Assembly: GCA_036924855.1 (NCBI GenBank)
Contig: JBAGRP010000001.1
Location: forward strand, 6,064,001 to 6,128,000
From: Nitrobacteraceae bacterium AZCC 2146
Lineage (GTDB): Bacteria > Pseudomonadota > Alphaproteobacteria > Rhizobiales > Xanthobacteraceae
Length of the DNA: 64,000 nt
Direction of reading: 5' to 3'
In this document: positions 41,581 to 50,814 of the stretch, piece after piece
How the letters are laid out: each line of letters opens with the position of its first letter
How positions within the stretch are numbered: position 1 is the first letter of the stretch
Notes under the pieces: generated by a model
The model's database searches: none
The model's input: the letters and a program-made list of their open reading frames with translations, nothing else
Told to the model about the DNA's origin: nothing
Made by a program: the position numbers and the translations under genes

Positions 41581-42750
41581 ATGAATCATAAAGTCTTGAT
41601 TGCCGCGGCAGCCCTGATGCTGGGCACCACCGCCCACGTTCACGCCGAAGATCTCGTCATCGGCTTCACCATGGCCAAGACCGGTCCGTTCGTCAGCCTT
41701 GCCAGCACCAATGAAATCGCCGTCGACATGGCGGTCGATGAGATCAATGCGGCGGGTGGCGTCAACGGCTCCAAGCTCAAGGTCGTGAAGTTCGACAGCG
41801 CCGGCGATCCGAAGCAGTCGGTTCTGGCGGTGCAGCAGTTCGCCCAGGACAACGGTGCGCTCGCGGTGGTCGGCCCGTTCAGCTCCAGCGAAGCGCGCGT
41901 CGCATTCGCCACAGGCGAACGCCTCGGCATCGTGCAGATGTCGATGTCGTCCTCCGCGCCCGGCATCGCCGCGCCGTTCAAATATGCTTTCCGCAATACG
42001 GTCGACGAAGGCCTTGTTATCGGTACCGTTCTCAAGGCGATGATCGCCAAGAAGCTGCCGGCGGAATCGGCTGCGATCGCCTACGCTACCGACGATGCCG
42101 TGTCGAAATCGGTGGGCACCGCCGTGCTGCCGGTGCTGTTCACCGAACAGAAGATCCCGGTCAAGGGCTCCGTCGATTTCCAGTACAAGGCGTTCGATTT
42201 GTCGCCGCAGGTGTCGCAATTGGCACAGATGAAGGCCGACGTGATCGGCTTTGGCGCGCCGCCGGAGGCGATGATCAATCTCGCCAGGGAAATGAAGCGC
42301 CAGGGTGTCACCGGCCGGCTGATTGCCGGCACCACTGTCGCCGATCCTGATCTGCCCGCGCGCTTCGGCGATGCCGGCGAAGGCACGCTGATCGGGACGT
42401 CGTTCTACGACGACCTCAACGACGCGACCCGCAAGTTCGTAAAGGGCTTCTCCGAGCGCGCGACGAAGGCGGGTATCAGCCGCAAGGTGCCGAACCAGAG
42501 CGACGCGTCGTCCTATGACATCGTCTACATGTATGCCGAAGCCATGAAGAAGGGCAACGTAACAGGCAACCCCGCCAAGGTCGCTGACGAGCGTAGCGCA
42601 ATCCGCGATCAGCTTCGCGCTCAAAAGGACTTTCCGACGGTCGAAGGCAAGATCACCTTTGGAGAAAATGGCGACTCCATCAAGCCGATCTACGTGATCG
42701 AAGCCCGGGGTGGCCGCTGGAATCTGTTCGACGCCGGCGCGGCTAAATAA
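41581..42750 (+). CDS. ABC transporter substrate-binding protein (Liv type)
   Basis: Periplasmic binding protein of 389 aa. A Sec signal (VLIAAAALMLGTTAHVHA, to about residue 22) precedes the type I fold: LVIGFTMAKTGPFVSLASTN, VDEINAAGGVNGSKLKVVKF, VVGPFSSSEARVAFATGERL and DASSYDIVYMYAEAMKKGN. It is the ligand-capturing part of the MarR-operon transporter. From the enzymes in the operon I infer an aromatic or N-heterocyclic acid or amide as ligand. A strong hairpin follows its stop. Confidence 0.93.
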   Translation: MNHKVLIAAAALMLGTTAHVHAEDLVIGFTMAKTGPFVSLASTNEIAVDMAVDEINAAGGVNGSKLKVVKFDSAGDPKQSVLAVQQFAQDNGALAVVGPFSSSEARVAFATGERLGIVQMSMSSSAPGIAAPFKYAFRNTVDEGLVIGTVLKAMIAKKLPAESAAIAYATDDAVSKSVGTAVLPVLFTEQKIPVKGSVDFQYKAFDLSPQVSQLAQMKADVIGFGAPPEAMINLAREMKRQGVTGRLIAGTTVADPDLPARFGDAGEGTLIGTSFYDDLNDATRKFVKGFSERATKAGISRKVPNQSDASSYDIVYMYAEAMKKGNVTGNPAKVADERSAIRDQLRAQKDFPTVEGKITFGENGDSIKPIYVIEARGGRWNLFDAGAAK

Positions 42751-42768
42751 CGTTCTCATCGCCAACCG

Positions 42769-42810
42769 AGACGAGAATCCCTTGGGCTTCTCGTCTTATC
42801 TCCGGAGATA
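42769..42810 (+). terminator. Hairpin after livK, followed by a palindrome holding the next ribosome-binding site
   Basis: AGACGAGAA pairs perfectly with TTCTCGTCT across a 10-nt loop (42769-42796), a terminator-like stem without a clear T-run. Directly after it, the perfect 14-bp palindrome TATCTCCGGAGATA (42797-42810) contains the GGAG of the DUF1330 gene 3 nt before its ATG. Termination of the transporter transcript and possible masking of translation are both suggested. Confidence 0.6.
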
Positions 42811-42813
42811 TCG

Positions 42814-43116
42814 ATGTCTAGAGAACCCAAGGGATATGTGATTGCGCGGGTGACGGTGTCCGACCCCGAGGCCTATGCGGCCTATGCCAAGGCCGCCGGT
42901 GACGCCCAAAAGAAATATGGCGCAAAAGTTCTCGTGCGCGGCGGCGCCCATGTGGCGCTGGAAGGCGCCGCCCGGCCGCGCAATGTGGTGCTCGAATTTG
43001 AATCGCTGGCCCAGGCGCAGGCCTATTATCACTCTGCCGAATACCAGGCCGCCAAGATGAAGCGCGAAGGCGTGGCAACGGCCGAGATCGTCGCCGTGCA
43101 GGGTGTGGAAGGCTGA
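42814..43116 (+). CDS. DUF1330 domain-containing protein
   Basis: A 100-aa cytoplasmic protein of the dimeric alpha/beta-barrel (ferredoxin-like) DUF1330 family. Family marks are GYVIARVTVSDPEAYAAYAK, AKVLVRGGAHVALEG and RPRNVVLEFESLAQAQAYYH, then SAEYQAAKMKREGVA. Members are often found with catabolic genes and may bind or tautomerise small acids; none of the residues here proves catalysis. Its GGAG lies in a perfect palindrome. The SDR gene starts 7 nt after its stop. Confidence 0.9.
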   Translation: MSREPKGYVIARVTVSDPEAYAAYAKAAGDAQKKYGAKVLVRGGAHVALEGAARPRNVVLEFESLAQAQAYYHSAEYQAAKMKREGVATAEIVAVQGVEG

Positions 43117-43123
43117 ACTGAAA

Positions 43124-43879
43124 ATGAAGTCGAGCGGTCTCAGGGACAAGGTGGCGATCGTCACTGGTGGCTCGCAGGGCATCGGGTTTGAATATGCCAG
43201 GGGTCTGCTTGCTGCGGGCGCCAGGGTGGTGATTGCCGATGTGGTGCCGCCGGCGCCCGCTGCTGCGGAGTCCTTCGCCGATTGGGCCTATGTCGAAACC
43301 GATGTATCCGATCAGCGCGCCACGCTGCGCATGGCGGCGTTCGCCATCGACAAGTTCGGACGTATCGATGTGCTGGTCAACAATGCCGGCCTGTTCTCCA
43401 GCCTGGCCATGAAGCCTTGCGCCGATATCGCCATGGACGAATGGGACCGGGTGATGGCCGTCAATGTGCGCGGCACCTTTGGCTGCGTGCAGGCGGTGCT
43501 GCCCCACATGCGCAACAACGGTTACGGCAAGATCGTCAACATCGCCTCCGGCACCGTCTTCAAGGGCTCGCCGATGCTGCTGCATTACGTGACGTCGAAG
43601 GGCGCCATCATTGCCATGACCCGCAGCCTGGCGCGCGAGCTCGGCGAATTCGGCATTCGCGTCAATACGCTGGCACCGGGCTTGATCATGACCGAGAACG
43701 TCGCAGCCAATGCCGACTGGAACGGCACTGTGGCGAACGCGACCGTTGCGACCCGCTCCATCAAGCGCGAGGCCGAGGTCAAGGACCTGGTCGGCAGCCT
43801 GCTGTATCTGTGCTCGGAACAGAGCGACTTCGTCACCGGCCAGTGCATCGTGGTCGATGGCGGATCGGTGATGCACTAG
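43124..43879 (+). CDS. SDR family oxidoreductase
   Basis: Classical short-chain dehydrogenase of 251 aa. VAIVTGGSQGIGFEYARGLL holds the TGxxxGxG motif; VLVNNAG, the catalytic Ser in NIASGTVFKGSP, HYVTSK (Tyr-x3-Lys), APGLIMTENVA and the C-terminal TGQCIVVDGGSVMH follow. It reads as a FabG-like NAD(P) enzyme. Last gene of the rightward MarR-HpaB run, probably oxidising or reducing an intermediate after ring cleavage. The start at 43124 fits the family N-terminus; upstream codons do not. Confidence 0.92.
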   Translation: MKSSGLRDKVAIVTGGSQGIGFEYARGLLAAGARVVIADVVPPAPAAAESFADWAYVETDVSDQRATLRMAAFAIDKFGRIDVLVNNAGLFSSLAMKPCADIAMDEWDRVMAVNVRGTFGCVQAVLPHMRNNGYGKIVNIASGTVFKGSPMLLHYVTSKGAIIAMTRSLARELGEFGIRVNTLAPGLIMTENVAANADWNGTVANATVATRSIKREAEVKDLVGSLLYLCSEQSDFVTGQCIVVDGGSVMH

Positions 43880-44138
43880 CCGCGCGTTTAACGCCGCCGA
43901 GTCGTCGGTAGGGCAATCGGCCTTTCGCCATGACAGCCAGCAAGCCGGAATGCGGACGCGTACGCAGCGCTGGCAGCCGGTTCTCGCCAAGCGATTGCTT
44001 AGCTAAATTGCATACAACAAAATTTATGAGCCTAAATTTTTGCCATGTTTTTTCTGCTAGTTTTTAAATCGTCGCACTTTCAAAAATAAAATCCAATAAT
44101 AACAATACGATATAATTTTAAGCTCAATTTCTGGGCGT

Positions 44139-44153
44139 TGGCACGATGCTTGC
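44139..44153 (+). promoter_or_regulatory. Sigma-54 (RpoN) -24/-12 promoter of the BMP-biuretase operon
   Basis: TGGCACG-N4-TTGC, with GG at 44140-44141 and GC at 44152-44153 exactly 10 nt apart, matches the RpoN consensus. It lies 79 nt before the first ATG. The 350-bp gap upstream is AT-rich from about 44020 to 44130, useful for bending, and TTGCATACAA at 44008-44017 resembles a regulator half-site. No clear NtrC dyad was recognised. RpoN control usually signals nitrogen regulation. Confidence 0.8.
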
Positions 44154-44231
44154 GACATGTTGTCCGGGCTCCGCCGGACCGGCGCAGCCGCGCAAATAGC
44201 GGCGGTTCGTCCGCCAAAAGGGAGCACACCA

Positions 44232-45341
44232 ATGGACTTCGATAAAATTTCGCGGCGCTGCCTGCTGCAGGGGAGCGCCGCACTGACGCTGGGCTCGGTG
44301 CTTGGCGTTCGGTCCGCAGCCGCCGCCGACACCACCATCGGCTTCATCTATGTCGGCTCACGCGACGACTACGGCTACAACCAGGCCCACGCCCAGGGCG
44401 CGGCTGCGTTGAAGAAGATACCCGGCCTCAAGGTGATCGAGGAAGAGAAGGTTCCGGAGACCGACGCGGTCGAAAAGACCATGGAGTCGATGATCAATCT
44501 CGACGGCGCGTCGCTGCTGTTTCCGACGTCGTTCGGTTACTACAATCCGCACATGATCAAGCTGGCGAACAAGTTTCCGAAGCTGCGCTTCGAACATTGC
44601 GGCGGGTTGTGGAGCGAGAAGGACCCGAAAAACGCCGGCAGCTATTTTGGTTATATCGACGAGGCGCAATACATTTCCGGCATCGTGGCGGGCTACACGT
44701 CGAAGACCGGCAAGCTCGGCTTCGTCGCCGCCAAGCCGATCCCGCAGGTGCTGCGCAACATCAACGCGTTCACGCTCGGCGCTAAACTCGCCAATCCGAA
44801 GGCCACCACGCAGGTGATCTTCACCGGTGACTGGTCGATGCCGGTCAAGGAAGCCGAAGCCACCAACAGCCTGATAGACCAGGGCGTGGACGTGCTGACC
44901 TGCCACGTCGATGGTCCGAAGACCATGGTGGAGAATGCCGCGCGTCGCGGCGCGATGGTGTGCGGCTATCACGTCAACCAGTCGCCGCTGGCGCCGAAGG
45001 CCTATCTCACCGGCGCGGAATGGAACTGGGAAGCGCTGTATCCGAAATTCGTGAAGATGATCGCCGCCGGCGAAGCCATCCCGAATTTCTATCGCGGCGG
45101 TCTCAAGGAAGAGATCGTCAAGTGCTCGCCCTATGGCGAAGCGGTCTCCGCCGAAGCCCGCAAGCATGCCGACGACATCAAGGCGCAGCTGACCGCCGGC
45201 ACCTACACCATCTTCAAGGGGCCTTTGATGGACAACAAGGGCAAGCAGGTGATCGCCGCCGGTACCGATCGGGGCCAGAAGGATCCTGAGCTTGAGAAGA
45301 TGGACTACCTGATCGAGGGCGTGATCGGAGCTACTTCGTGA
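44232..45341 (+). CDS. BMP family ABC transporter substrate-binding protein
   Basis: Periplasmic binding protein of about 369 aa in the basic-membrane-protein (Med/PnrA-like) family. The N-terminus ISRRCLLQGSAALTLGSVLG is twin-arginine-like with a cut near AAAADTT. The mature protein starts TTIGFIYVGSRDDYGYNQAH and has LLFPTSFGYYNPHMIKLANK, FGYIDEAQYISGIVAGYTSK and VDVLTCHVDGPKTMVENAAR. Family members bind nucleosides, purines or small ureides. GGAG lies 7 nt before the ATG. First gene behind the RpoN promoter and coupled to the first permease by a GTGA overlap. Confidence 0.93.
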   Translation: MDFDKISRRCLLQGSAALTLGSVLGVRSAAAADTTIGFIYVGSRDDYGYNQAHAQGAAALKKIPGLKVIEEEKVPETDAVEKTMESMINLDGASLLFPTSFGYYNPHMIKLANKFPKLRFEHCGGLWSEKDPKNAGSYFGYIDEAQYISGIVAGYTSKTGKLGFVAAKPIPQVLRNINAFTLGAKLANPKATTQVIFTGDWSMPVKEAEATNSLIDQGVDVLTCHVDGPKTMVENAARRGAMVCGYHVNQSPLAPKAYLTGAEWNWEALYPKFVKMIAAGEAIPNFYRGGLKEEIVKCSPYGEAVSAEARKHADDIKAQLTAGTYTIFKGPLMDNKGKQVIAAGTDRGQKDPELEKMDYLIEGVIGATS

Positions 45342-46444
45342 CAGCTGGCGTTGGCGATTCCCTGGCTATGGACTCAACACAAGCGGCGAGACCGGGGTTT
45401 CGCCAACGCTATGGCGGGACGATCGAATATATTGTCATTCCTGCGGGGGCGCTGATCGGCGCCCTCGCCATGTTCGGTGTGTTCGTCGCCTTGTTCGGCA
45501 AGAACCCGCTCGATCTCTATTGGTACATGTACCAGGGCGCGTTCGGCACATGGTTCTCGTGGCAGAATACGCTGACCAAGGCCGCGCCGTTGATTCTGAC
45601 CGCGCTGTGCACGGCGCTGCCGGCGCAATTGGGCATGGTGATCATCGGCGGTGAAGGCGCGCTATTGATCGGCGCGCTGTCGGCGACTTCAGCGGCGCTG
45701 CTGCTACAATCCGCGCCGCCGCTCGTCGTGCAACTGGCGATGGTGCTGGCCGGCGTCGCCGGCGGTGGGCTGTGGATCATGCTCGCAGGCGGCTTGCGGC
45801 ACTATCGTGGCGTCAACGAAACCATCGCCAGCCTGTTGCTGGTCTATATCGCGCTCGCGATCCTGAACCACCTCGTCGAAGGCGTGATGCGCGATCCCGC
45901 CAGCCTCAACAAACCCTCCAGCCGCGAGATCGGCGCCGTCAACATGATCGGCTCGATTCCCGGCACCGATGTGCATTGGGGCTTCGTGTTCGGCGTCATC
46001 GCCGCGATCGCGTCCTATGTGCTGATCTATCACACGGTGTTCGGCTTTGCTGCCCGCGTTGCCGGCGGCAATGTGCGTGCCGCAAAAATCGTCGGCCTCG
46101 GCGTCGGCAAATTGATCATGATCACCTGTTTTCTCGCCGGTGGTGCCGCTGGCCTCGCCGGGATGGTTGAAGTCGCCGCGGTGCAGGGCCGCACCAACGC
46201 CAATCTCGCCGCCGGCTACGGTTTTACGGGAATCCTCGTGGCATTTCTGGCGCGGCATAATCCGCTGGCGATTATTCCGGTGGCGATCCTGCTCGGCGGC
46301 ATTAGCGCCTCAGGCGGGCTCTTGCAGCGCCGACTCGGACTGCCCGATGCCTCGGTGTTGGTGCTGCAGGGCATGATCTTCGTCGCGGTGCTGGCCAGCG
46401 ACGCGCTGTACGGCCGGATCGGCTTCCTGAAAGGAAAATCCTGA
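45338..46444 (+). CDS. ABC transporter permease, BMP/nucleoside (RbsC-related) type
   Basis: A 368-aa inner-membrane permease with about nine helices, including YIVIPAGALIGALAMFGVFV, ILTALCTALPAQLGMVIIGG (the E-G-A loop follows as EGALLIGAL) and GFTGILVAFLARHNPLAIIP. Size and the GGEG block match the YufP-type permease of BMP transporters. The start is GTG at 45338 overlapping the binding protein's stop, with GGAG 7 nt ahead; ATG at 45368 is an alternative. It pairs with the permease at 46446. Confidence 0.92.
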   Translation: MTAGVGDSLAMDSTQAARPGFRQRYGGTIEYIVIPAGALIGALAMFGVFVALFGKNPLDLYWYMYQGAFGTWFSWQNTLTKAAPLILTALCTALPAQLGMVIIGGEGALLIGALSATSAALLLQSAPPLVVQLAMVLAGVAGGGLWIMLAGGLRHYRGVNETIASLLLVYIALAILNHLVEGVMRDPASLNKPSSREIGAVNMIGSIPGTDVHWGFVFGVIAAIASYVLIYHTVFGFAARVAGGNVRAAKIVGLGVGKLIMITCFLAGGAAGLAGMVEVAAVQGRTNANLAAGYGFTGILVAFLARHNPLAIIPVAILLGGISASGGLLQRRLGLPDASVLVLQGMIFVAVLASDALYGRIGFLKGKS

Positions 46445-46445
46445 C

Positions 46446-47372
46446 ATGGCGGATGGCAACATCGGGCTCTGGACGGTCCCGCTCGCGGTGTTTGGCGGCG
46501 CGATCCGCATCAGCACGCCATTTCTGTTCGTCAGCCTTGGCGAATGCATCACCGAGCGCTCCGGCCGGATCAATCTCGGCCTCGAAGGCACGCTGGTGAT
46601 GGGAGCCATGAGCGCCTACGGCATTTCCTATCTTTCCGACTCGCCTTGGCTCGGCGTGCTCGCCGCGGGCATCACCGGTGCGCTGTTCGGTGCACTGCAC
46701 GCCGGCATTTGCTCGCTCCCACGCGTGAACGACATTGCCGTTGGCATCGCGCTGATGTTGTTCGGCACCGGGCTCGCGTTCTATCTCGGCAAGCCGCTGA
46801 TCGAGCCGACGGCCGCGCGATTGCCCGCGATCGATTTCGGCTGGTGGAGCGACGTCCCGCAGGTGCGTTCGGCGCTGCGGATCAACGTGCTGTTCCTGAT
46901 CGGCGTGGTGCTGGCGCCGATCCTGTTCTGGGCCTTCAAGACGACGCGCTGGGGACTGCTGATCCGTACCGCCGGCGAGAGCGCCGACGCGGCGCGTGCG
47001 ATGGGCTACTCAGTCAACATCATTCGGCTGCGCGCCACCATGTGCGGCGGCTTCCTCGCTGGGGTCGGCGGCTCGTTCCTGTCGCTGTTCTATCCCGGCA
47101 GCTGGAATGAAGGTCTCTCCAGCGGCCAGGGTGTCACCGCCGTGGCGCTGGTGATCTTCGCGCGCTGGGACCCCATGCTGTGTCTGTGGGCATCGCTGGC
47201 GTTTGGCGGCGCTGCGGCTTTGGGACCGGCGCTGCAATCGGTCGGCGTCACCTCGGGCTATCACCTGTTCAACGCGGCACCTTACATTCTCACGCTGGTG
47301 ATCATGATCATCACCTGTTCACCGAAGCGCACTTTGACCGGCGCGCCTGCCGAATTGTCGATCACCCGCTAA
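46446..47372 (+). CDS. ABC transporter permease, BMP/nucleoside type (second subunit)
   Basis: A 308-aa permease with about eight helices. [20 protein letters not shown] followed by [10 protein letters not shown] is the hallmark of the YufQ-type partner. [20 protein letters not shown] is the cytoplasmic coupling loop and [20 protein letters not shown] is the late conserved block. It starts 1 nt after the first permease ends. The biuretase-like gene follows 17 nt downstream, before the ATPase gene, so an enzyme sits inside the transporter operon. Confidence 0.93.
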   Translation: MADGNIGLWTVPLAVFGGAIRISTPFLFVSLGECITERSGRINLGLEGTLVMGAMSAYGISYLSDSPWLGVLAAGITGALFGALHAGICSLPRVNDIAVGIALMLFGTGLAFYLGKPLIEPTAARLPAIDFGWWSDVPQVRSALRINVLFLIGVVLAPILFWAFKTTRWGLLIRTAGESADAARAMGYSVNIIRLRATMCGGFLAGVGGSFLSLFYPGSWNEGLSSGQGVTAVALVIFARWDPMLCLWASLAFGGAAALGPALQSVGVTSGYHLFNAAPYILTLVIMIITCSPKRTLTGAPAELSITR

Positions 47373-47389
47373 GCAAGCGAGACATTGAT

Positions 47390-48073
47390 ATGGCCGAACG
47401 CTATTTGAGATCCGAACCCTATGCCTGGCCCTACAACGGCGATCTGCGGCCGGAGAACACGGCGCTGGTCATCATCGACATGCAGACCGATTTCTGCGGC
47501 GTCGGCGGCTATGTCGATAAGATGGGCTATGACCTGTCGCTGACGCGGGCGCCGATCGAACCGATCAAGCGGCTGCTCAGCGTGATGCGCGCGCAGGGCT
47601 TTCACATCATCCACACCCGCGAGGGCCATCGGCCCGATCTTACCGACCTCCCTGCCAACAAGCGCTGGCGCTCGCGCCAGATCGGCGCCGGCATTGGCGA
47701 TCCGGGCCCCTGCGGTCGTGTGCTGGTGCGGGGCGAAGCCGGATGGGAAATTATTGATGAGCTTGCCCCGCTGCCCGGCGAGCCCATTATCGACAAGCCC
47801 GGCAAGGGCTCGTTCTGCGCCACCGACCTGGAACTGATGCTGCGGCTGCGCGGCATCGAGAACCTCGTGCTGACCGGCATCACCACCGACGTCTGCGTCC
47901 ACACCACCATGCGCGAGGCCAATGATCGCGGCTTCGAATGCGTACTGATCGAGGACTGCTGTGCCGCCACCGACAAGAGCAATCACGACCACGCATTGAA
48001 GATGGTCAAGATGCAGGGCGGCGTGTTCGGCGCGGTGGCGACCTCGGCGGCGTTGATCGGAGTGCTGTCATGA
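47390..48073 (+). CDS. biuH: Biuret amidohydrolase (BiuH)-like isochorismatase-family enzyme
   Basis: A 227-aa cysteine hydrolase, cytoplasmic. It follows the Rhizobium biuret hydrolase pattern nearly throughout: [95 protein letters not shown] and [20 protein letters not shown]. The triad D30, K136 and C169 corresponds to D36, K142 and C175 of the Rhizobium enzyme as I recall it. The reaction would be biuret to allophanate plus ammonia. Its stop overlaps the ATPase start (ATGA). An ureidoacrylate- or other ureide-hydrolase role remains possible. No allophanate hydrolase gene lies in the window. Confidence 0.85.
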   Translation: MAERYLRSEPYAWPYNGDLRPENTALVIIDMQTDFCGVGGYVDKMGYDLSLTRAPIEPIKRLLSVMRAQGFHIIHTREGHRPDLTDLPANKRWRSRQIGAGIGDPGPCGRVLVRGEAGWEIIDELAPLPGEPIIDKPGKGSFCATDLELMLRLRGIENLVLTGITTDVCVHTTMREANDRGFECVLIEDCCAATDKSNHDHALKMVKMQGGVFGAVATSAALIGVLS

Positions 48074-49602
48074 TCATCGGCGAACCGGCACGCGCGACCG
48101 GACCGTTTGGTGTCGATGCCCTCGCCATGACGATGCGGTTCGGCGAATTCCTCGCGCTCGACAATGTTGAATTGAAAGTCCGGCCCGGCTCGTTCCATGC
48201 GCTGCTCGGCGAAAACGGCGCCGGCAAGAGCACGCTCGTCAAGTGCATCATGGGTTACTACCACCAGACCGAAGGCCAGGTGCTGGTTGGCGACCGCGAG
48301 CAGGCGATCGCCAATCCAAAGGATGCCCACGCGCTCGGCCTCGGCATGGTCTACCAGCATTTTACCCTGGTGCCGGCGATGACCGTGGCGGAAAACCTCG
48401 TTCTCGCGCGCGATGACGTGCCTGCGATCGTCGACTGGAAGAAAGAGACAAAAGAACTCGAGGCGTTTCTGGCCGACATGCCGTTTAAGGTGCCGCTGCA
48501 CGCGCGCGTTTCCGACATTTCCGCCGGCGAGCGGCAAAAATGCGAGATTCTCAAGCAACTCTATCTGAAACGCCGCTTTCTGATCCTCGACGAGCCCACT
48601 TCGGTGCTGACGCCCGGCGAGGCGGACGAGGTGCTCGGCATGCTGCGCGCCATGGTAGTCGATGGCGATCTCACCATCCTGATGATCACGCACAAGTTTC
48701 GCGAGGTGATGGTGTTCGCCGACGAGGTGACAATTTTACGACGCGGCAAGCTCGCGGGCGCCGGCAAGGTCGCCGATCTCACTCCGGACAGCATGGCCCG
48801 CATGATGATCGGCGCCGAGGAACTGACTGTTCAGCCGGCTCGATCAGGCGAGGTCGGCGCGACAAAACTCGAACTCGACAAGCTCAGCGCGCTGGACGAT
48901 GCCGGCGTCGTTGCCGTGCATGATGTCTCGCTAGCTGTACGAGCCGGCGAGATCGTCGGCATCGCCGGCGTCTCCGGCAACGGCCAGCGGCAATTGGTGG
49001 AAATGCTGGCCGGGCAGCGCGAAGCCGCCAGCGGCGAGATTCGCATCGCCGGCGACGCCTACCATGCGACCCGCGACGAGATGCGGCGCCACAAGATGTC
49101 GCTGTTGCCGGAGGAGCCGCTAAAGAATGCCTGCGTCAGCAATATGAGCGTCGCCGACAACATCGCGTTTCGCGAATTCGACCGCGCGCCGTTTTCCAAA
49201 GGCGGCTGGTGGCTGAACCGCGCCGCGTTCCGCAAGGACGCCGAACGGAAGATCGGGCTCTACAAGATCAAGACCCGCACGCCGGATACGCCGATTTCTG
49301 CGCTGTCGGGCGGCAACGTGCAACGCGCGGTGCTGGCCCGCGAACTCGGCGGCGATGTCGAGGTGCTGATCGCCGCCAATCCCTGCTTCGGGCTCGACTT
49401 TGCGGCGGTGGCGCAGATTCACGCCGAGATCATGGCCGCACGTAACCGCGGCGCCGCGGTGCTGCTGGTCAGCGAAGACCTCGATGAACTCCTTGAACTC
49501 TCAGACCGTCTCGTCGTCATGTTCCATGGCCAGTTCGTTTATGAGGCCCGCGGCAGCGAAGCGAATCTCACCGAAATCGGCCGCCACATGGCGGGACATT
49601 AA
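48070..49602 (+). CDS. ABC transporter ATP-binding protein, two-domain (BMP/sugar type)
   Basis: A 510-aa protein with two ATPase domains. Domain 1 (about 10-250) has Walker [30 protein letters not shown], signature [20 protein letters not shown] and Walker [14 protein letters not shown]. Domain 2 (about 265-505) has the degenerate Walker [17 protein letters not shown] (GVSGNGQRQ), signature [15 protein letters not shown] and a weak Walker [15 protein letters not shown]. That pattern of one full and one degenerate site is usual in RbsA/YufO-type proteins. It energises the two BMP permeases. Last gene of the RpoN-driven operon. Confidence 0.93.
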   Translation: MIIGEPARATGPFGVDALAMTMRFGEFLALDNVELKVRPGSFHALLGENGAGKSTLVKCIMGYYHQTEGQVLVGDREQAIANPKDAHALGLGMVYQHFTLVPAMTVAENLVLARDDVPAIVDWKKETKELEAFLADMPFKVPLHARVSDISAGERQKCEILKQLYLKRRFLILDEPTSVLTPGEADEVLGMLRAMVVDGDLTILMITHKFREVMVFADEVTILRRGKLAGAGKVADLTPDSMARMMIGAEELTVQPARSGEVGATKLELDKLSALDDAGVVAVHDVSLAVRAGEIVGIAGVSGNGQRQLVEMLAGQREAASGEIRIAGDAYHATRDEMRRHKMSLLPEEPLKNACVSNMSVADNIAFREFDRAPFSKGGWWLNRAAFRKDAERKIGLYKIKTRTPDTPISALSGGNVQRAVLARELGGDVEVLIAANPCFGLDFAAVAQIHAEIMAARNRGAAVLLVSEDLDELLELSDRLVVMFHGQFVYEARGSEANLTEIGRHMAGH

Positions 49603-49828
49603 CCGGGAATAATATTGAGCGAGCTGGTTGTCCGGCTCGATGCCTGCCTGCGATGATATCACTTCTATTTCAAGGTCCTTGAATCAGCGCGAAGACGTCG
49701 AAATGGATGTCCGGTTGCCGACATTTTTTGCGGGGCATTCCATCGGGTTGCCATTGTCCGATCTTTTCCATGATATGGTTTCACCGTTCGGCCGCGTCGC
49801 GCGTTGCGATGATCACAGTGGAAATTCA

Positions 49829-50692
49829 ATGCCTGTTCGTGCGAGGATCTGTTGCGCTGCGATCCTGACGCTGGCGCTAGCGCCAGTGTATGGTCAAGCG
49901 GGCGAGATCGATACCGAGCACCTGTTCGGCTTCATGATTGGATCCGATGTCGGCAATGTCGGCGAGCGCGAATTCCAGAGCCAGACCACCGGGCGATTCT
50001 CCAAAAGCGGCGGGAGCTACCGTGCCCTGACGCAGGAACTCGAGCTGGAGTTCGTGCCGGCTAAAGACTTTCGCGTCGAGCTGGGCAGCAGCTTTGCTAC
50101 TCACGATATCAGCGGCGTTGCCGGCTTCGGGGATCGCCGCCAGCTCGGCTGGCAAGGCCTCTCGATCGATCTGCGCTACAGGTTTCTCGATCGCGATCAT
50201 GCGCCGTTCGGTTTGACGTTCGCCGTGGAAACCAATGCGAACCGCATCGAACAGGGCAGGGGCTTGCCTGCGCGCTCCTACGGCACCGAAATCACATTGG
50301 CCTTCGATCGCGAGTTGATACCGGACTACCTCGTTGCGGCGGTCAACCTGTTGTATCAGCCGGAATGGACGCGGCTGGTGGGAACAGACTCCGTGGAGCG
50401 GGAAGCGACGGTCGGCGTGGCGGCGGCGCTGATGGCGCAAATCCGGCCGGGCCTCTATCTCGGCGGCGAGGCGCGCTATCTGCGGAACTATGAGGGCATC
50501 GGCCTGCAGGAGTTTGCCGGCGACGCGCTGTTTGTGGGACCTACGGCCTATCTCCAGCTTTCCGAGCGATCACGGCTGACCGCCGCCTGGAGCATGCAGG
50601 CGTGGGGCCATGTGGGGGGATCGGCTGGCGCGCTCAATCTTGTCGGTTTCGAACGCCATCAGGCCCGGCTGATCTACGGCATCAACTTCTGA
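49829..50692 (+). CDS. Outer-membrane beta-barrel-like exported protein
   Basis: A 287-aa protein with a Sec signal (VRARICCAAILTLALAPVYG, cut near GQAGE). The mature part is a series of alternating amphipathic strands ending in an aromatic, such as LGWQGLSIDLRYRFL, YGTEITLAFDREL and ARLIYGINF with a terminal Phe, a mark of outer-membrane barrels. It reads as a small transporter-less barrel of unknown role. The open frame extends to 49628, but the signal peptide fixes the start at 49829. The 226 nt upstream show no clear promoter. Confidence 0.7.
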   Translation: MPVRARICCAAILTLALAPVYGQAGEIDTEHLFGFMIGSDVGNVGEREFQSQTTGRFSKSGGSYRALTQELELEFVPAKDFRVELGSSFATHDISGVAGFGDRRQLGWQGLSIDLRYRFLDRDHAPFGLTFAVETNANRIEQGRGLPARSYGTEITLAFDRELIPDYLVAAVNLLYQPEWTRLVGTDSVEREATVGVAAALMAQIRPGLYLGGEARYLRNYEGIGLQEFAGDALFVGPTAYLQLSERSRLTAAWSMQAWGHVGGSAGALNLVGFERHQARLIYGINF

Positions 50693-50814
50693 GCCGGTAT
50701 TTATATGCCCGGTGGTATCCGGCGCCGCGAGCTCTTGCGCTATCCTGAAACTTCGCCGCTGCGCATCCGTTTCTGGCTATGCTATCCTGTCATCCGAGCA
50801 AGAGGATCCGAGGC

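Noticed and set aside
40774..42765. Long minus-strand frame opposite livF and livK
   Set aside because: The same antisense artefact; the sense strand has intact ABC motifs.
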